Source: Streptomyces mesophilus (lineage in GTDB: Bacteria; Actinomycetota; Actinomycetes; Streptomycetales; Streptomycetaceae). Taken from it: a DNA stretch of 64,000 nt. The stretch lies in assembly GCF_011044995.1 (NCBI RefSeq), contig NZ_JAAKZW010000012.1:1-64000 (forward strand), read 5' to 3'. Below, piece after piece: positions 33,449-43,328 of the stretch. Positions within the stretch are counted from its first letter, which is position 1. The number at the start of each line of letters is the position of its first letter. Both the position numbers and the translations under genes were made by a program. The notes under the pieces were generated by a model. The model ran no database searches. It saw nothing but the letters and a program-made list of their open reading frames with translations, and was not told where the DNA came from.

Positions 33449-33483
33449 GGCGGGTCCGTCCAGGGACGGATCCGCCGCCTTTT
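33449..33483. terminator. Rho-independent terminator
   Basis: A 13-bp stem with one mismatch, an AG loop and CCTTTTAT after it, between DUF2516 and the convergent phosphatase gene. Confidence 0.8.
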
Positions 33484-34807
33484 ATGCCCGCGGCCCCCGC
33501 TCCAAAAGCACCACCGCGACATCATCCGTCAGCTCCCCGCCGTTGAGGTCGCGGACCTCGTTGACCGCGGCCTCGAGCAGACCGTCGCCGCTGAGGCCCT
33601 CGGAGATCTGGCGGCGCACCATCGCGACCATGCCGTCCTGCCCGAGCCGGCGCCGGCTGCCGGCTTCCACGCGGCCCTCGATCAGGCCGTCCGTGTAGAG
33701 CATCAGGCTCCACGCGCCCCCGAGCTCCACCTGCTGGCGCGGCCAGCGGGCACGCGGCAGCAGACCGAGAGCGGGACCGCTGTTCTCGTACGGGAGCAGC
33801 TCGGCGAGCCCGCCCGCCCGCGCGATCAGCGGGGACGGATGCCCGGCCAGGCACAGGCCCGCGCGGCGGCCGTCGGGGGAGATGTCGACCGTGCAGAGCG
33901 TCGCGAAGATCTCGTCGTCCGGGCGCTCGTGCTCGAGCACCTGCTGAAGCGTCGAGAGCAGCTCGTCGCCGCACAGGCCCGCGAAGGTCAACGCACGCCA
34001 GGCGATCCGCAGTTCGACGCCGAGCGCCGCCTCGTCCGGACCGTGCCCGCAGACATCGCCGATCATCGCGTGCACCGTGCCGTCCGGCGTCCGTACGGCG
34101 TCGTAGAAATCGCCGCCGAGCAGCGCGCGCGAGCGGCCCGGACGGTAGCGCGCGGCGAACCGCAGCGGGGCGCCGTCGAGCAGCGGCGTGGGCAGCAGAC
34201 CGCGCTCCAGGCGGGCGTTCTCCTGGGCGCGCAGCCGGGACTCGGTGAGCTGGTGCTGGGCCATGTCGGCCCGCTTGCGCTCCACGGCGTAGCGGATCGC
34301 CCGCGTGAGCACACGGCTGTCCAGCTCGTCGCGGAACAGATAGTCCTGGGCGCCCACCCGTACCGCCTCGGTGGCCCGCTCGGTGTCGTCGCTCGCGGTG
34401 AGCGCGAGCACGGCGTGCCGGGGCGCGAGGCGCAGGACGTGCTTGAGCGTCCCCAGCTCGTCCTCGGCGCCGTCCGATGAGCTCGTGCGGCCGGAGGCGG
34501 GCAGGGCGAGGTCGAGCAGGATGCAGTGCACGTCGTCGGTGAGGAGACGTTCCGCCTCGGTGAGATTGCGCGCCGTCCGCACCTTGATGGGCTTGCCCGC
34601 CGCGTCGAGCAGCGCGGGCACGCTGAGGGTCTGGGCCGGATCGTCCTCGATCACGAGCAGCGTCAGACCGCCGCCGTGCTCGGCGAACTCCTCGGCGGCG
34701 GGGTGCGCCGACAGGGGCTCCGCACCGGGCGCGGGCGCCGGTGCGGTCTGAGCCTGACCACCTTCCACGGCCGGGACTGCTCTCTGCCGCGGTATGGGTA
34801 CGGGCAT
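33482..34807 (-). CDS. Receiver-domain/SpoIIE-type PP2C phosphatase
   Basis: A 441-residue protein with a response-regulator receiver (LLVIEDDPAQTLSVPALLD...HCILLDLALP, residues ~48-185), a coiled-coil linker and a PPM/SpoIIE phosphatase domain (GDFYDAVRTPDG; MIGDVCGHGPDEAA; LCLAGHPSPLI; LYTDGLIEGR; GELTDDVAVVLLERG) with metal-binding Asp residues intact. The receiver keeps the acidic pair and the phospho-acceptor Asp but reads YLFRDEL where the conserved Lys is expected. It carries a Ser/Asp/Glu insertion after the acceptor. Likely dephosphorylates an anti-sigma antagonist. ATG 34807 is chosen over 34900. Confidence 0.87.
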   Translation of the reverse strand: MPVPIPRQRAVPAVEGGQAQTAPAPAPGAEPLSAHPAAEEFAEHGGGLTLLVIEDDPAQTLSVPALLDAAGKPIKVRTARNLTEAERLLTDDVHCILLDLALPASGRTSSSDGAEDELGTLKHVLRLAPRHAVLALTASDDTERATEAVRVGAQDYLFRDELDSRVLTRAIRYAVERKRADMAQHQLTESRLRAQENARLERGLLPTPLLDGAPLRFAARYRPGRSRALLGGDFYDAVRTPDGTVHAMIGDVCGHGPDEAALGVELRIAWRALTFAGLCGDELLSTLQQVLEHERPDDEIFATLCTVDISPDGRRAGLCLAGHPSPLIARAGGLAELLPYENSGPALGLLPRARWPRQQVELGGAWSLMLYTDGLIEGRVEAGSRRRLGQDGMVAMVRRQISEGLSGDGLLEAAVNEVRDLNGGELTDDVAVVLLERGPRA

Positions 34808-35111
34808 CCTTCTGGTTCCTTCCCTCCCCCCGAGGGCGCGGCGGTACGACACCAGTCGAAACGACGTTCCGCCGACGGGGACCTTAGCGGTAGCCGACAC
34901 CGGTTTGGAATGGCGATCTGCAAAGAGCCGGTGTCATATGCCGCGTCCCGTCCCGTAATTGGGCACGCGGCGGCACGCGAAGCGTTCAACGGGGATGACG
35001 AACATCACGCCGCGCGGGTTGCCCGGGTGGCACAGGTCACGTGAGCCGGGTCACCTCGGCGGGGGTCGGATGCCCGCCGCGGCAGGCTGTTTTCCGGGCG
35101 TACGACCCGAC
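34808..35111. other. Intergenic region, no gene seen
   Basis: 304 bases between the phosphatase gene start and the NlpC/P60 stop. It holds an inverted repeat GACACCGG (34896) / CCGGTGTC (34928), possibly a regulator site for the phosphatase gene. No convincing ORF. Confidence 0.5.
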
Positions 35112-36215
35112 CTACTTGTCCGGCCGTACGACCCCGAGGATCGGCATCGAACCGGCCCCCGCCACCGTGACATTGCGCCCGGGTCGCGGGGCGTGCACGA
35201 TCGCGCCGTTGCCCACGTACATCCCGACATGGCTGGCGTCGGCGTGGTAGATGATCAAGTCGCCGGGCCGCATGTCGCGCACCTTGATGCGCGGCAACTG
35301 CCGCCACTGCTCCTGCGAGGTGCGCGGTATGCCCCGCCCGGCCGCCGCCCAGGCCTGTGAGGTCAGACCCGAGCAGTCGTACGAGGACGGGCCCTCGGCG
35401 CCCCACACGTAGGGCTTGCCGATCTGCTTGCTCGCGAACGCCACGGCCTTCTTGCCCTGTGCCGAGGCATTGCCCTTGATGTCGTTGAGGATTCCGGTGT
35501 CCAGCCAGGCGGTCTGGGACTGGATCTCGGCGTCCTGCTCCATCTGGAGGAGGCGGGCGCGCTCCTCCTTCTCGAGCTTCTTCTCCAGCTTCTCGGCGGC
35601 CTCGATCTTCGCTTCGATCTTCTTCTTGCGCTTGGCCTGGTCCTTGGTGTGCTGCTCGAGCTCGAGCCAGTACAGGCCCGCGTCCTTGGCGTACAGCTGC
35701 AAGTCCGCTTCGGTGGTGCTCAGTTCGCCGATCAGGTTGGTGGTCGCGTGCTGGCCCTGGCGCACCCGCTGGGCGCCGTCGAGGAATTCCTGCGGGTTGT
35801 CGCTGAGCACCAGCTGCGCCTGGGGCGGCACACCGCCGCTGCGGTACTGCGCGCGGGCCGCCGCGCCCGCCCGGTCCTTGAGGGTGTCGCGCTTGCCCTG
35901 GAGCTTCTGGATCTTGTTGGCCAGCCTGACGATCTGGTCGGACTGCTTCTTGGCCTCTTCCTCCGCCGCGTTGTACGCATCCGTCGCGACCGCCGCCTCG
36001 TGGTAGAGGCCGTCGAGCTCCTCGCGCACTTCCGACAGATCCCGCTTCTCGGGCTTCGGAGCGCCGGCCTTCGGATCGTCGGGCCGCGCGGGCGGCACGG
36101 AGAGCGGGCCGGCCACGGGGGCGGCCATCGCGCTGCCGGGTGCGCCGAGCAGTCCGAGGGCGCAGACCAGCGCCACGGCCGCAATGGTCGAGGTTCGCCT
36201 GCAGGTCACGCCCAC
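35112..36215 (-). CDS. Secreted NlpC/P60 (C40) peptidoglycan endopeptidase
   Basis: A 367-residue cell-wall hydrolase. Signal peptide (STIAAVALVCALGLLGAPGSAMAAP), long coiled coil (~55-215) and a C-terminal NlpC/P60 domain with catalytic Cys in SSYDCSGLTSQAW, His in SHVGMYVG and a third residue in AIVHAPRPG. Cleaves peptide stems during growth or division, of the RipA/CwlO type. GTG 36215 is used; GTG 36209 is possible. A 7-bp stem-loop (36291-36317) lies upstream. I looked for and did not find a c-di-AMP riboswitch, which controls some Streptomyces wall hydrolases. Confidence 0.9.
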   Translation of the reverse strand: MGVTCRRTSTIAAVALVCALGLLGAPGSAMAAPVAGPLSVPPARPDDPKAGAPKPEKRDLSEVREELDGLYHEAAVATDAYNAAEEEAKKQSDQIVRLANKIQKLQGKRDTLKDRAGAAARAQYRSGGVPPQAQLVLSDNPQEFLDGAQRVRQGQHATTNLIGELSTTEADLQLYAKDAGLYWLELEQHTKDQAKRKKKIEAKIEAAEKLEKKLEKEERARLLQMEQDAEIQSQTAWLDTGILNDIKGNASAQGKKAVAFASKQIGKPYVWGAEGPSSYDCSGLTSQAWAAAGRGIPRTSQEQWRQLPRIKVRDMRPGDLIIYHADASHVGMYVGNGAIVHAPRPGRNVTVAGAGSMPILGVVRPDK

Positions 36216-36482
36216 GCCCCCTGATCTGATGGTCCGTCAGTCAATCCGTACGACTTCGGGATGGTGCCACGCCTTCGCCGAATACGACAGCCTGAAGTGA
36301 CGAATAGGAGCTTCAGGAAACCCCGTGATGCGCACACTCCCAAGCCGCCCCACCAAGGGACCAACTCCGCTTCCCCACCCGTCACTTCTGACGTATGACT
36401 ACCGCGCTGCGTTCCCGTGGAAGCGAAGCGTCACTCATGTGGTGGTTGGCAAAATATGTGCGAATAGGGCCACTTCGGGGGC

Positions 36483-37283
36483 TTATGCGGATCCGCTACG
36501 AGGAGCGAGCGCCCCCCACGCCACCGTCACCTCGCCCTGCCGCCACCGCGAACTCCCGTCCACCACGGGCCAGTCCGCGCTCAGCGCCCGCACCGTACGG
36601 ATCCAGCGCTGCCGCGCCCCGTACGAGGCATAGGGCGCCGCCGCCGCCCAGGCGCGGTCGAAGTCCCGCAGGAACGCGTGCACCGGCTCACCCGGCACAT
36701 TGCGGTGGATCAGCGCCTTCGGCAGCCGCTCGGCCAGGTCGGAGGGCTGGTCGAGCGAGCCGAGCCGGGTGGCGAACGTCACCGTCCGCGGCCCCTCGGG
36801 CCCCAGCGCCACCCACACATGCCGCCGTCCGATCTCGTCGCAGGTCCCCTCGACGAGCAGCCCTTCGGGCGCGAGCCGCGCGCACAGCCGCTGCCAGACC
36901 TCGGCGACCTGATCCTCGTCGTACTGCCGCAGCACATTGGCCGCGCGGATGAGCAGGGGCGGCCGATCGGTGGGCACCTCGAAGCCGCCGAGCCGGAAGG
37001 TCAGCCCCTCCTCCTCGTACGGCTTCGCGCCCGCGACCCGCGCCGGATCGATCTCGATCCCGACGACCCGTACGCCCGGCGCGGCCGTCCGCAGCCGGTG
37101 CAGCAGCTCCACGGCGGTCCAGGGCGCAGCCCCGTACCCGAGATCCACAGCGACCGGCGCCACGGCGGCGCGCAACACACGCCCATGCCACCCGACAATC
37201 CACCGATCCATCCGCCGCAACCGATTGGGATTCGTGGTCCCACGCGTCACGCTCCCAACGGGACGTGAGGGTGTGCGGGCCAT
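36483..37283 (-). CDS. Class I SAM-dependent methyltransferase-like protein
   Basis: A 266-residue protein with a Rossmann methyltransferase core: VAVDLGYGAAPWTAVELLHRL (motif I), VVGIEIDPARVAGA (motif II), LIRAANVLRQYDEDQV (motif IV region) and LLVEGTCDEIG. Substrate unknown. ATG 37283 follows a GATACT -10 by six bases, suggesting a leaderless start; GTG 37301 would add six residues. It is divergent from mshA. Confidence 0.82.
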   Translation of the reverse strand: MARTPSRPVGSVTRGTTNPNRLRRMDRWIVGWHGRVLRAAVAPVAVDLGYGAAPWTAVELLHRLRTAAPGVRVVGIEIDPARVAGAKPYEEEGLTFRLGGFEVPTDRPPLLIRAANVLRQYDEDQVAEVWQRLCARLAPEGLLVEGTCDEIGRRHVWVALGPEGPRTVTFATRLGSLDQPSDLAERLPKALIHRNVPGEPVHAFLRDFDRAWAAAAPYASYGARQRWIRTVRALSADWPVVDGSSRWRQGEVTVAWGALAPRSGSA

Positions 37284-37519
37284 CCCCCCAGTATCGGTCA
37301 CTTCGGGGGACCGTTTGTCGGGGGCGAATCCGGCAAAGCGGACGCGGGGTCGTACATATGGTCCCCCGCTCGCACCTGCCGGCCGCCGGGCGGGACCGGG
37401 GCGGGCCGCGCAGACTGGGGGTGTCGGTGGAATAGGAAGGGGTACCTCCGGTGTTCGGGAGGTTCGGAGGGTGGTCCTCGCCCTCTCCAGAGTCCTGTTG
37501 TGAGAAGGAGGCCGCGCGC

Positions 37520-38884
37520 GTGAGCCAGTACGTGAGCAGGCTCGGCGGACGGCTCGCCCAGACGCCGGCCCGACTGTCCGGCACTCCGCGGCTCAGGTTC
37601 CCCGGCGGCAGCCGCCGCCCGCGCAGGGTCGCGATGCTCAGCGTGCACACCTCCCCCCTGCACCAACCCGGCACGGGCGACGCGGGCGGCATGAACGTCT
37701 ACATCGTCGAGCTCGCCAAGCGCCTCGCCGCGATCAACATCGAGGTCGAGATCTTCACGCGGGCCACGACAGGCCAGCTCCCGCCCAAGGTCGAGCTGGC
37801 CCCCGGCGTCCTCGTACGGCATGTGGACGCGGGCCCGTACGAAGGCCTCGCGAAGGAAGAACTCCCCGCCCAGCTCTGCGCCTTCACGCACGGTGTGATG
37901 CGCGCCTGGGCCGGCCACCGCCCCGGCTACTACGACCTGGTGCACTCGCATTACTGGCTGAGCGGCCACGTCGGCTGGCTCGCCGCCGAACGCTGGGGCG
38001 TGCCCCTCGTGCATGCCATGCACACCATGGCCAAGGTCAAGAACGCCGCGCTCGCCGAGGGCGACACCCCCGAGCCCGCCGCCCGTGTCATCGGCGAGAC
38101 CCAGATCGTCGAGGCCGCCGACCGCCTCATCGCCAATACGGACGAGGAGGCGGATGAGCTCGTACGGCATTACGCGGCCGATCCCGGCAAGGTCGCCGTC
38201 GTCCACCCCGGCGTGAACCTCGACCGCTTCCGCCCCGCCGACGGCCGCGCCGCCGCACGCCAGCGCCTGGGCCTCCCGCAGGACGCCCTGATCCCGCTGT
38301 TCGCCGGCCGCATCCAGCCCCTGAAGGCCCCCGACGTTCTGCTCCGCGCCGTCCACGTCCTGCTCGACCGCCGCCCCGAGCTGCGCTCACGCCTTGTCGT
38401 GCCGGTGGTCGGCGGTCCTTCGGGCAGCGGTCTGGCCAAGCCCGAGGGCCTGCAGAAGCTGGCCGCCAAGCTGGGTATCGCCGATGTCGTACGGTTCCGT
38501 CCGCCGGTCGGCCAGGAACAGCTCGCGGACTGGTTCCGGGCCGCGTCCGTCCTGGTCATGCCCTCGTACAGCGAGTCCTTCGGGCTCGTCGCCATCGAGG
38601 CCGAGGCCGCCGGCACCCCGGTGATCGCCGCGTCCGTGGGAGGGCTCCCCGTGGCGGTACGGGACGGGGTCAGCGGCTTCCTTGTCGAGGGGCACGACCC
38701 GGCCGCGTACGCGCTGAAGCTGGAGCACTTCGTGGACGATCCGCACCTGGTCGACAAGATGGGCGCGGCGGCCGCACGGCACGCCCGCTCCTTCGGCTGG
38801 GACACCGCCGCCTCGGCCACCGCGGACGTCTACACCGCCGCCCTGTTCGAGCAGCGCCGTCGCGTACGCTCGCACCATGGCTGA
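37520..38884 (+). CDS. mshA: D-inositol-3-phosphate glycosyltransferase MshA
   Basis: A 454-residue GT4 enzyme that starts mycothiol synthesis by joining UDP-GlcNAc to 1L-inositol-1-phosphate. Diagnostic stretches: [21 protein letters not shown] (substrate loop), [35 protein letters not shown] and the [17 protein letters not shown] nucleotide-sugar motif. Length is slightly above family average due to an Arg-rich N-terminus. AAGGAGG lies 8 bases before GTG 37520. It overlaps the YbjN gene by 8 bases. Confidence 0.94.
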   Translation: MSQYVSRLGGRLAQTPARLSGTPRLRFPGGSRRPRRVAMLSVHTSPLHQPGTGDAGGMNVYIVELAKRLAAINIEVEIFTRATTGQLPPKVELAPGVLVRHVDAGPYEGLAKEELPAQLCAFTHGVMRAWAGHRPGYYDLVHSHYWLSGHVGWLAAERWGVPLVHAMHTMAKVKNAALAEGDTPEPAARVIGETQIVEAADRLIANTDEEADELVRHYAADPGKVAVVHPGVNLDRFRPADGRAAARQRLGLPQDALIPLFAGRIQPLKAPDVLLRAVHVLLDRRPELRSRLVVPVVGGPSGSGLAKPEGLQKLAAKLGIADVVRFRPPVGQEQLADWFRAASVLVMPSYSESFGLVAIEAEAAGTPVIAASVGGLPVAVRDGVSGFLVEGHDPAAYALKLEHFVDDPHLVDKMGAAAARHARSFGWDTAASATADVYTAALFEQRRRVRSHHG

Positions 38885-39362
38885 CCCGCGTCAGGTACTC
38901 GAACAGACCCTCAAGGACGCCGAGCTCGCCTGGGAATCCCCCGAGCCCGGGGTCTATGTCGTGCAGCTGCCCGGCACGCGCAAGCTGTCGACCACGCTCT
39001 CGCTGCGTCTGGGCCGGCACGCGCTCTCGCTCAACGCCTTCGTGATCCGCCACCCCGACGAGAACGCGGACGGGGTCCACCGCTGGCTGCTCGAGCGCAA
39101 CCTCCGTCTGTACGGGGTGGGTTACGCGATCGACAAGCTGGGCGACGTCTACCTCGCCGGCAAGCTTCCGCTCTCGGCCGTCACTCCGGACGAGCTCGAC
39201 CGCTTGCTCGGCGTCGTCCTCGAGGAGGCCGACGGCTCCTTCAACACACTCCTGGAGCTGGGCTTCGCGTCGGCGATCCGCCGCGAGTACGCGTGGCGGG
39301 TGTCGCGCGGGGAGTCGACGCGGAACTTGGACGCGTTCACGCATCTGACGAAGCCGCGCTGA
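38877..39362 (+). CDS. YbjN-domain protein
   Basis: A 161-residue YbjN-family protein (type III secretion chaperone-like fold) with [20 protein letters not shown] and DEELDRLL-type acidic helices. It overlaps the end of mshA and is conserved next to it in actinobacteria. Exact role unknown. A very strong terminator ends the two-gene operon. Confidence 0.88.
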   Translation: MADPRQVLEQTLKDAELAWESPEPGVYVVQLPGTRKLSTTLSLRLGRHALSLNAFVIRHPDENADGVHRWLLERNLRLYGVGYAIDKLGDVYLAGKLPLSAVTPDELDRLLGVVLEEADGSFNTLLELGFASAIRREYAWRVSRGESTRNLDAFTHLTKPR

Positions 39363-39372
39363 GCCCACGGGT

Positions 39373-39416
39373 TGTGGGCAGTCGTGCCGCTGCTCACAGC
39401 GGCACGACTGCCCACA
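39373..39416. terminator. Very strong stem-loop terminator
   Basis: A perfect 20-bp stem with a CTCA loop, 10 bases after the YbjN stop. It also serves the convergent MFS gene. Confidence 0.9.
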
Positions 39417-39440
39417 GCGGCGCGGCCGCGCCGCGCGGTC

Positions 39441-40742
39441 TCAGGCCGTGGCCTTCACGTCGGCGACCTCAACCGGCTCGGTGACCTCAACCGGCCTGGC
39501 GGCCTCAACCTGCTCCGTGGTCACCGGAGTCCGGTCCTCCTGGGGCAGGTTCCGCATCAGCGCCCAGTACCCGACCGCCGCCACCGTGCCGAGCACCGCG
39601 GTCGCGCCCCACAGCCAGTCGGCGCCGTACCGGTCGATCACGAAACCGGCCATCAGCGGGGCCGCGAGCCCGGCCACCGACCAGGACATCGAGTACATGC
39701 CCTGGTAGCGGCCACGGGCGTGCACCGGCGAGAGGCGGACCACCAGGCTCATCTGGGTGGGCGAGTTGATGATCTCGGCCAGGGTCCAGACGATGACCGT
39801 GAGGGCGTACGCGCCGATGGAGCCGGCGAACGCGGTGAGGCCGAAGCCGTATCCCGCGAGCAGCGCCGAGACGACGAGCAGCTTCTGCGGATCGCGGTGC
39901 TCGATGAACCGGGTCACGGGGATCTGAAGGGCCACGATCAGGACGCCGTTGACCGCGATCACCATGCCGAAGTCCGAGGGCGTGAAGTCGGCCGCGCCCA
40001 TGGCGACCGGCAGACCCACGTAACTCTGCGTGAAAATCAGGGAGATGAGGAAGGACAGGCCGACGACGCCCATGAAGCGGCCATCCTTGAGGACGGTCCC
40101 CATGGAGACCTCGGGGTCGGCGGGCTTTCCGGCCACGACCGTCTTCTCGGGCCGCGACTCGGGCAGCTTCAGGAAGACCAGGACCGCGCACGCCATGGTC
40201 AGCGCCGCCTCGCCGAGGAAGCCGGCGAGGTAGCTGTACTGGGCGACGATGCCCGCGGCCATAGAGGAGAAGGCGAAGCCGAGGTTGATCGCCCAGTAGT
40301 TGAGGGCGAAGGCCCGCACGCGGTCCTCCGGGCGCACGATGTCGGCCATCATCGCCTGCACGGCGGGCCGCGAGGCGTTGGAGGCCACGCCGACCAGACC
40401 GGCCACCACCGCGATGGCGATCGGATGCTCCATGAAGCCGAGGACCGCGACGCTGACGGCCGTGGCGCCCTGCGCGAGGAACATGGTGGGCCTGCGCCCG
40501 AGCCGGTCCGTCAGGACGCCCGCGCCCAGGGTGCCGAGCACGCCGCCGAGGCCGTGCAGGGCGGCCACAAGACCCGCGTACGAGGCCGAATAGCCCCGGT
40601 CGAGGGTCAGGTACAAAGCCATGAATGTGGCGACGAAGGCCCCGAGCCGGTTGATCAGGGTGCTCGTCCAGAGCCACCAGAACTCCCGGGGAAGGCCCGC
40701 GACGCTTTCGCGCGCGGCTCGCTTGATGCTCGCGATGGACAT
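39441..40742 (-). CDS. MFS transporter (MdtH-like)
   Basis: A 433-residue major-facilitator protein with 12 predicted helices. GVLTDRLGRRPTMFLAQG is the loop 2-3 signature, and loop 8-9 has a similar EHRDPQKLL. The C-terminal tail is Thr/Val/Glu-rich with a 9-15-bp repeat (PVEVTEPVEV). Probably a drug/proton antiporter. ATG 40742 (MSIASIKRAAR) has GGGGGGAA upstream. Confidence 0.87.
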   Translation of the reverse strand: MSIASIKRAARESVAGLPREFWWLWTSTLINRLGAFVATFMALYLTLDRGYSASYAGLVAALHGLGGVLGTLGAGVLTDRLGRRPTMFLAQGATAVSVAVLGFMEHPIAIAVVAGLVGVASNASRPAVQAMMADIVRPEDRVRAFALNYWAINLGFAFSSMAAGIVAQYSYLAGFLGEAALTMACAVLVFLKLPESRPEKTVVAGKPADPEVSMGTVLKDGRFMGVVGLSFLISLIFTQSYVGLPVAMGAADFTPSDFGMVIAVNGVLIVALQIPVTRFIEHRDPQKLLVVSALLAGYGFGLTAFAGSIGAYALTVIVWTLAEIINSPTQMSLVVRLSPVHARGRYQGMYSMSWSVAGLAAPLMAGFVIDRYGADWLWGATAVLGTVAAVGYWALMRNLPQEDRTPVTTEQVEAARPVEVTEPVEVADVKATA

Positions 40743-40915
40743 GACTGTTCCCCCCGGAAACGGCTGGTGGCGTGGTGTCTGTAAGTGGCGCTTGACGTGC
40801 TCACACGTTACGAGCGGGGGGTGCGGCGGAGCCACTCGATTAACAGGAACCGTCAATCGTCCGCAGGCCGGTCTGCGCGCGCGAGGGGCCCGTGGGTTCG
40901 ATTAGGCTCGGAGCC

Positions 40916-41677
40916 ATGGCCGACGCACCGTACAAGCTGATCCTCCTCCGCCACGGCGAGAGCGAGTGGAACGCCAAGAACCTGTTCACCGGCTGGGTGG
41001 ACGTCAATCTGAACGAGAAGGGCGAGAAGGAGGCGGTCCGGGGCGGCGAGCTGCTCAAGGACGCCGGTCTGCTCCCCGATGTCGTGCACACCTCGCTCCA
41101 GAAGCGCGCGATCCGCACCGCGCAGCTGGCGCTCGAGTCCGCCGACCGCCACTGGATCCCGGTCCACCGCTCCTGGCGCCTGAACGAGCGTCACTACGGT
41201 GCGCTCCAGGGCAAGGACAAGGCCCAGACGCTCGCCGAGTTCGGCGAGGAGCAGTTCATGCTGTGGCGCCGCTCGTACGACACCCCGCCGCCGCCGCTCG
41301 ACCGCGACGCCGAGTACTCCCAGTTCGAGGACCCGCGCTATGCGACCCTCCCGCCGGAGCTGCGTCCGCAGACGGAGTGCCTCAAGGACGTCGTCGTCCG
41401 CATGCTCCCGTACTGGTTCGACGGCATCGTCCCGGACCTGCTGACCGGCAGGACGGTCCTGGTCGCCGCGCACGGCAACTCGCTGCGCGCTCTGGTCAAG
41501 CACCTGGACGGCATCTCGGACGAGGACATCGCGGGCCTCAACATCCCGACGGGCATCCCGCTCTCCTACGAACTCGACGCCGAGTTCAAGCCGGTCAAGC
41601 CGGGCGGCACCTACCTGGACCCGGACGCGGCCGCGGCTGCGATCGAGGCGGTCAAGAACCAGGGCAAGAAGAAGTAG
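40916..41677 (+). CDS. gpmA: 2,3-bisphosphoglycerate-dependent phosphoglycerate mutase
   Basis: A 253-residue glycolytic mutase interconverting 3- and 2-phosphoglycerate. Phospho-His motif [10 protein letters not shown] near residue 10, [11 protein letters not shown], and second catalytic His in [21 protein letters not shown] (40903-40908) ends 7 bases before ATG 40916, so leaderless translation is likely. A T-tailed terminator follows. Confidence 0.95.
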   Translation: MADAPYKLILLRHGESEWNAKNLFTGWVDVNLNEKGEKEAVRGGELLKDAGLLPDVVHTSLQKRAIRTAQLALESADRHWIPVHRSWRLNERHYGALQGKDKAQTLAEFGEEQFMLWRRSYDTPPPPLDRDAEYSQFEDPRYATLPPELRPQTECLKDVVVRMLPYWFDGIVPDLLTGRTVLVAAHGNSLRALVKHLDGISDEDIAGLNIPTGIPLSYELDAEFKPVKPGGTYLDPDAAAAAIEAVKNQGKKK

Positions 41678-41688
41678 CTTTCCCGATC

Positions 41689-41730
41689 ACGCCCCCGACC
41701 TGCGCTTAGGGCGCGGATCGGGGGCGTTTT
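41689..41730 (+). terminator. Rho-independent terminator of gpmA
   Basis: ACGCCCCCGA pairs with TCGGGGGCGT, followed by TTTT; an inner CC-GCGC stem extends it. Confidence 0.9.
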
Positions 41731-41862
41731 CATGATCTGGCGCCGTAGCGGTCGGCGACTCCTGCGACGACTGGGACGTCTCCGGCCCTCTGTGGGCTGT
41801 CAGCCCATGCCTTGAGGCGTAAATCAGTGGGGCGAGGAAGGGAGATCTGCCACGCTCGTCCG

Positions 41863-42213
41863 ATGGGTGCATTGGATGCGGCGGCAGACAGGGTTGCCGG
41901 TGGGGCCACCGTGGTGTTCCGGCCCAGTGGTTCTTCGATGGTCCCTCTGATACGGGGCCGGCAGCAGGTGGTCGTCGCCCCGGTGGATCCGTCGAAACTG
42001 GAGGTCGGCGACATCGTCCTTGCCCGTGTCGCCGGGACGGTCTACCTCCACTTGGTGTCGGCTGTGGACGCCGCCAGGAAACGGGTGCAGATCAGCAACA
42101 ACCGTGGCCGCACCAACGGATGGACCAGCCACGATCGCGTCTTCGGCATCTGCGTGACCGTGGACGGCGCCGCCCGGCCGGGAGCCGCGGGCAAGAAGCT
42201 CACCACGGCCTGA
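41863..42213 (+). CDS. Small S24/S26 peptidase-like protein
   Basis: A 116-residue protein with a LexA/signal-peptidase-like core: FRPSGSSMVPLIRGRQQVVVAPVDPSKLEVGDIVLARV. This matches the Ser-containing box 1 (SGSSMVP) and the GDIV strand. The usual catalytic Lys region reads AVDAARKRVQISNNRG, which may supply it. No DNA-binding domain and no membrane helix, so it is neither LexA nor a true signal peptidase. ATG 41863 lacks an obvious RBS. Function unknown. Confidence 0.7.
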   Translation: MGALDAAADRVAGGATVVFRPSGSSMVPLIRGRQQVVVAPVDPSKLEVGDIVLARVAGTVYLHLVSAVDAARKRVQISNNRGRTNGWTSHDRVFGICVTVDGAARPGAAGKKLTTA

Positions 42214-42236
42214 ACTGAGGCTGTATTCGGCTCACT

Positions 42237-42806
42237 TCAGCCCTGCGTGAGGCGTGGCGCCTCGCCGCCCAGGTCCAGGAGGACGCCGTTGTAGTGGTCG
42301 GCGAAGTCGAGGCGGGTGATGTCGTTGTAGCGGAGCTTTGTCGTCGTGCGGCGCCACTCGGCCGTGCTGTCGATCTCCTGGAGACGCAGGGACTTCTTGC
42401 CCAGCGAGGTCACCTTGCCGATGAGTGCGATGTCCGGGTCCAACTCCTCCTGGAACACGGTCACCAGGGGATACGCGGCCGCGACCTGCGCCACGAGCTC
42501 CCGCGTACCGCCCAGGGCGAAGGATCCGCCGGCGGGCGGCGGTGGTGGCCAGGTGCCGTGCTTCTTCGTCCAGCGCCGGTCCACGTCGCGCTTGCCGCGG
42601 GTGCGGACGTCGGTCACGTCCCGGGTGCGGACCAGCGCGTACCCGTCGAGCATGGAATCGGTGACCAGCAGGAGCAGCGTCCAGTCCCGGCCGGAGGCCA
42701 GCGCGAAGCCCACCAGCGGCTCGCCCGGCACCAGGCCCTCCCGCTCCACCCGTACGACCCAGCGCTCGTTCACGGCCCGGCGCAGCAGCCGTTGTCTGTT
42801 GCCCAT
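42237..42806 (-). CDS. Hypothetical protein
   Basis: A 189-residue soluble protein without a recognised domain. It has mixed alpha/beta character, a Pro run (WPPPPPAGG) in the middle and a C-terminal SLGKKSLRLQEIDSTAEW stretch followed by YNDITRLDFADHYNGVLLDLGG, reminiscent of small SH3/Sm-like barrels. Codon use is normal for the window. I do not assign a function. Confidence 0.6.
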   Translation of the reverse strand: MGNRQRLLRRAVNERWVVRVEREGLVPGEPLVGFALASGRDWTLLLLVTDSMLDGYALVRTRDVTDVRTRGKRDVDRRWTKKHGTWPPPPPAGGSFALGGTRELVAQVAAAYPLVTVFQEELDPDIALIGKVTSLGKKSLRLQEIDSTAEWRRTTTKLRYNDITRLDFADHYNGVLLDLGGEAPRLTQG

Positions 42807-42872
42807 AGGGTCAGCCTCGGCCGGACGGAGGCATTCCGCAAACGAATTCGGTACGCGTTCCTATGCCGTCCG

Positions 42873-43328
42873 TCAGCCGCAGGACAGGTAGTCGTAGCCG
42901 GCCTGTCGCCAGTCGCCCTGGCGGTCCTTGAAGACGTATTTGCCTTCCGTGTTGCGGACGACGTCGAAGCTGTGGAGCTTGCCCACGTACGTGAGCTCCA
43001 GTCGCTCGCCGCGGTCTGTGCTACCGCTGCCATAGACGAGGTGGTTTTCGGCCCGGCCGAAGGTCCCGCCGCCCACCAGGCCGTCCGCGCCCAGGCTCCA
43101 GCGGCGTTGCAGATCCTGCGTCGCATACCGGACGTTGATGTCCCAAGTGCCGTCGATCATGCTGGACTTGAAGGGAACCCAGCCGTCCGCGCTGTGCCAC
43201 TTCGCTCCCTCGGCCCACAGGATCTTCTGCCACAGGCAGACGGCGTTGCTCTTCGAGTTGTACGGGGGCAGCGTGCCCAGAGTGCCTTCGTCGTCCCAGT
43301 CGTCCGACGACCGGTCATACCCGCGCAC
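42873..43328 (-). CDS. Peptidoglycan-binding-like secreted protein, 5' end apparently lost
   Basis: 151 residues from GTG 43328. The pattern AVCLWQKILWAEG...ATQDLQRRWSLGADGLVGGGTFGRA resembles a PG_binding_1 domain split by a ~30-residue insertion. The frame continues upstream of the GTG with GLSASAASAASAKESDGW, which looks like the end of a signal peptide (AxA). No start codon or hydrophobic core exists before a terminator at 43438-43473 closes off the region. It is therefore either truncated or frameshifted at its 5' end, and may be a pseudogene. Confidence 0.5.
   Translation of the reverse strand: MRGYDRSSDDWDDEGTLGTLPPYNSKSNAVCLWQKILWAEGAKWHSADGWVPFKSSMIDGTWDINVRYATQDLQRRWSLGADGLVGGGTFGRAENHLVYGSGSTDRGERLELTYVGKLHSFDVVRNTEGKYVFKDRQGDWRQAGYDYLSCG

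Noticed and set aside
36216-36482. c-di-AMP (ydaO) riboswitch upstream of the NlpC/P60 gene
   Set aside because: The minus-strand leader lacks the conserved ydaO elements; only a 7-bp stem-loop is visible.
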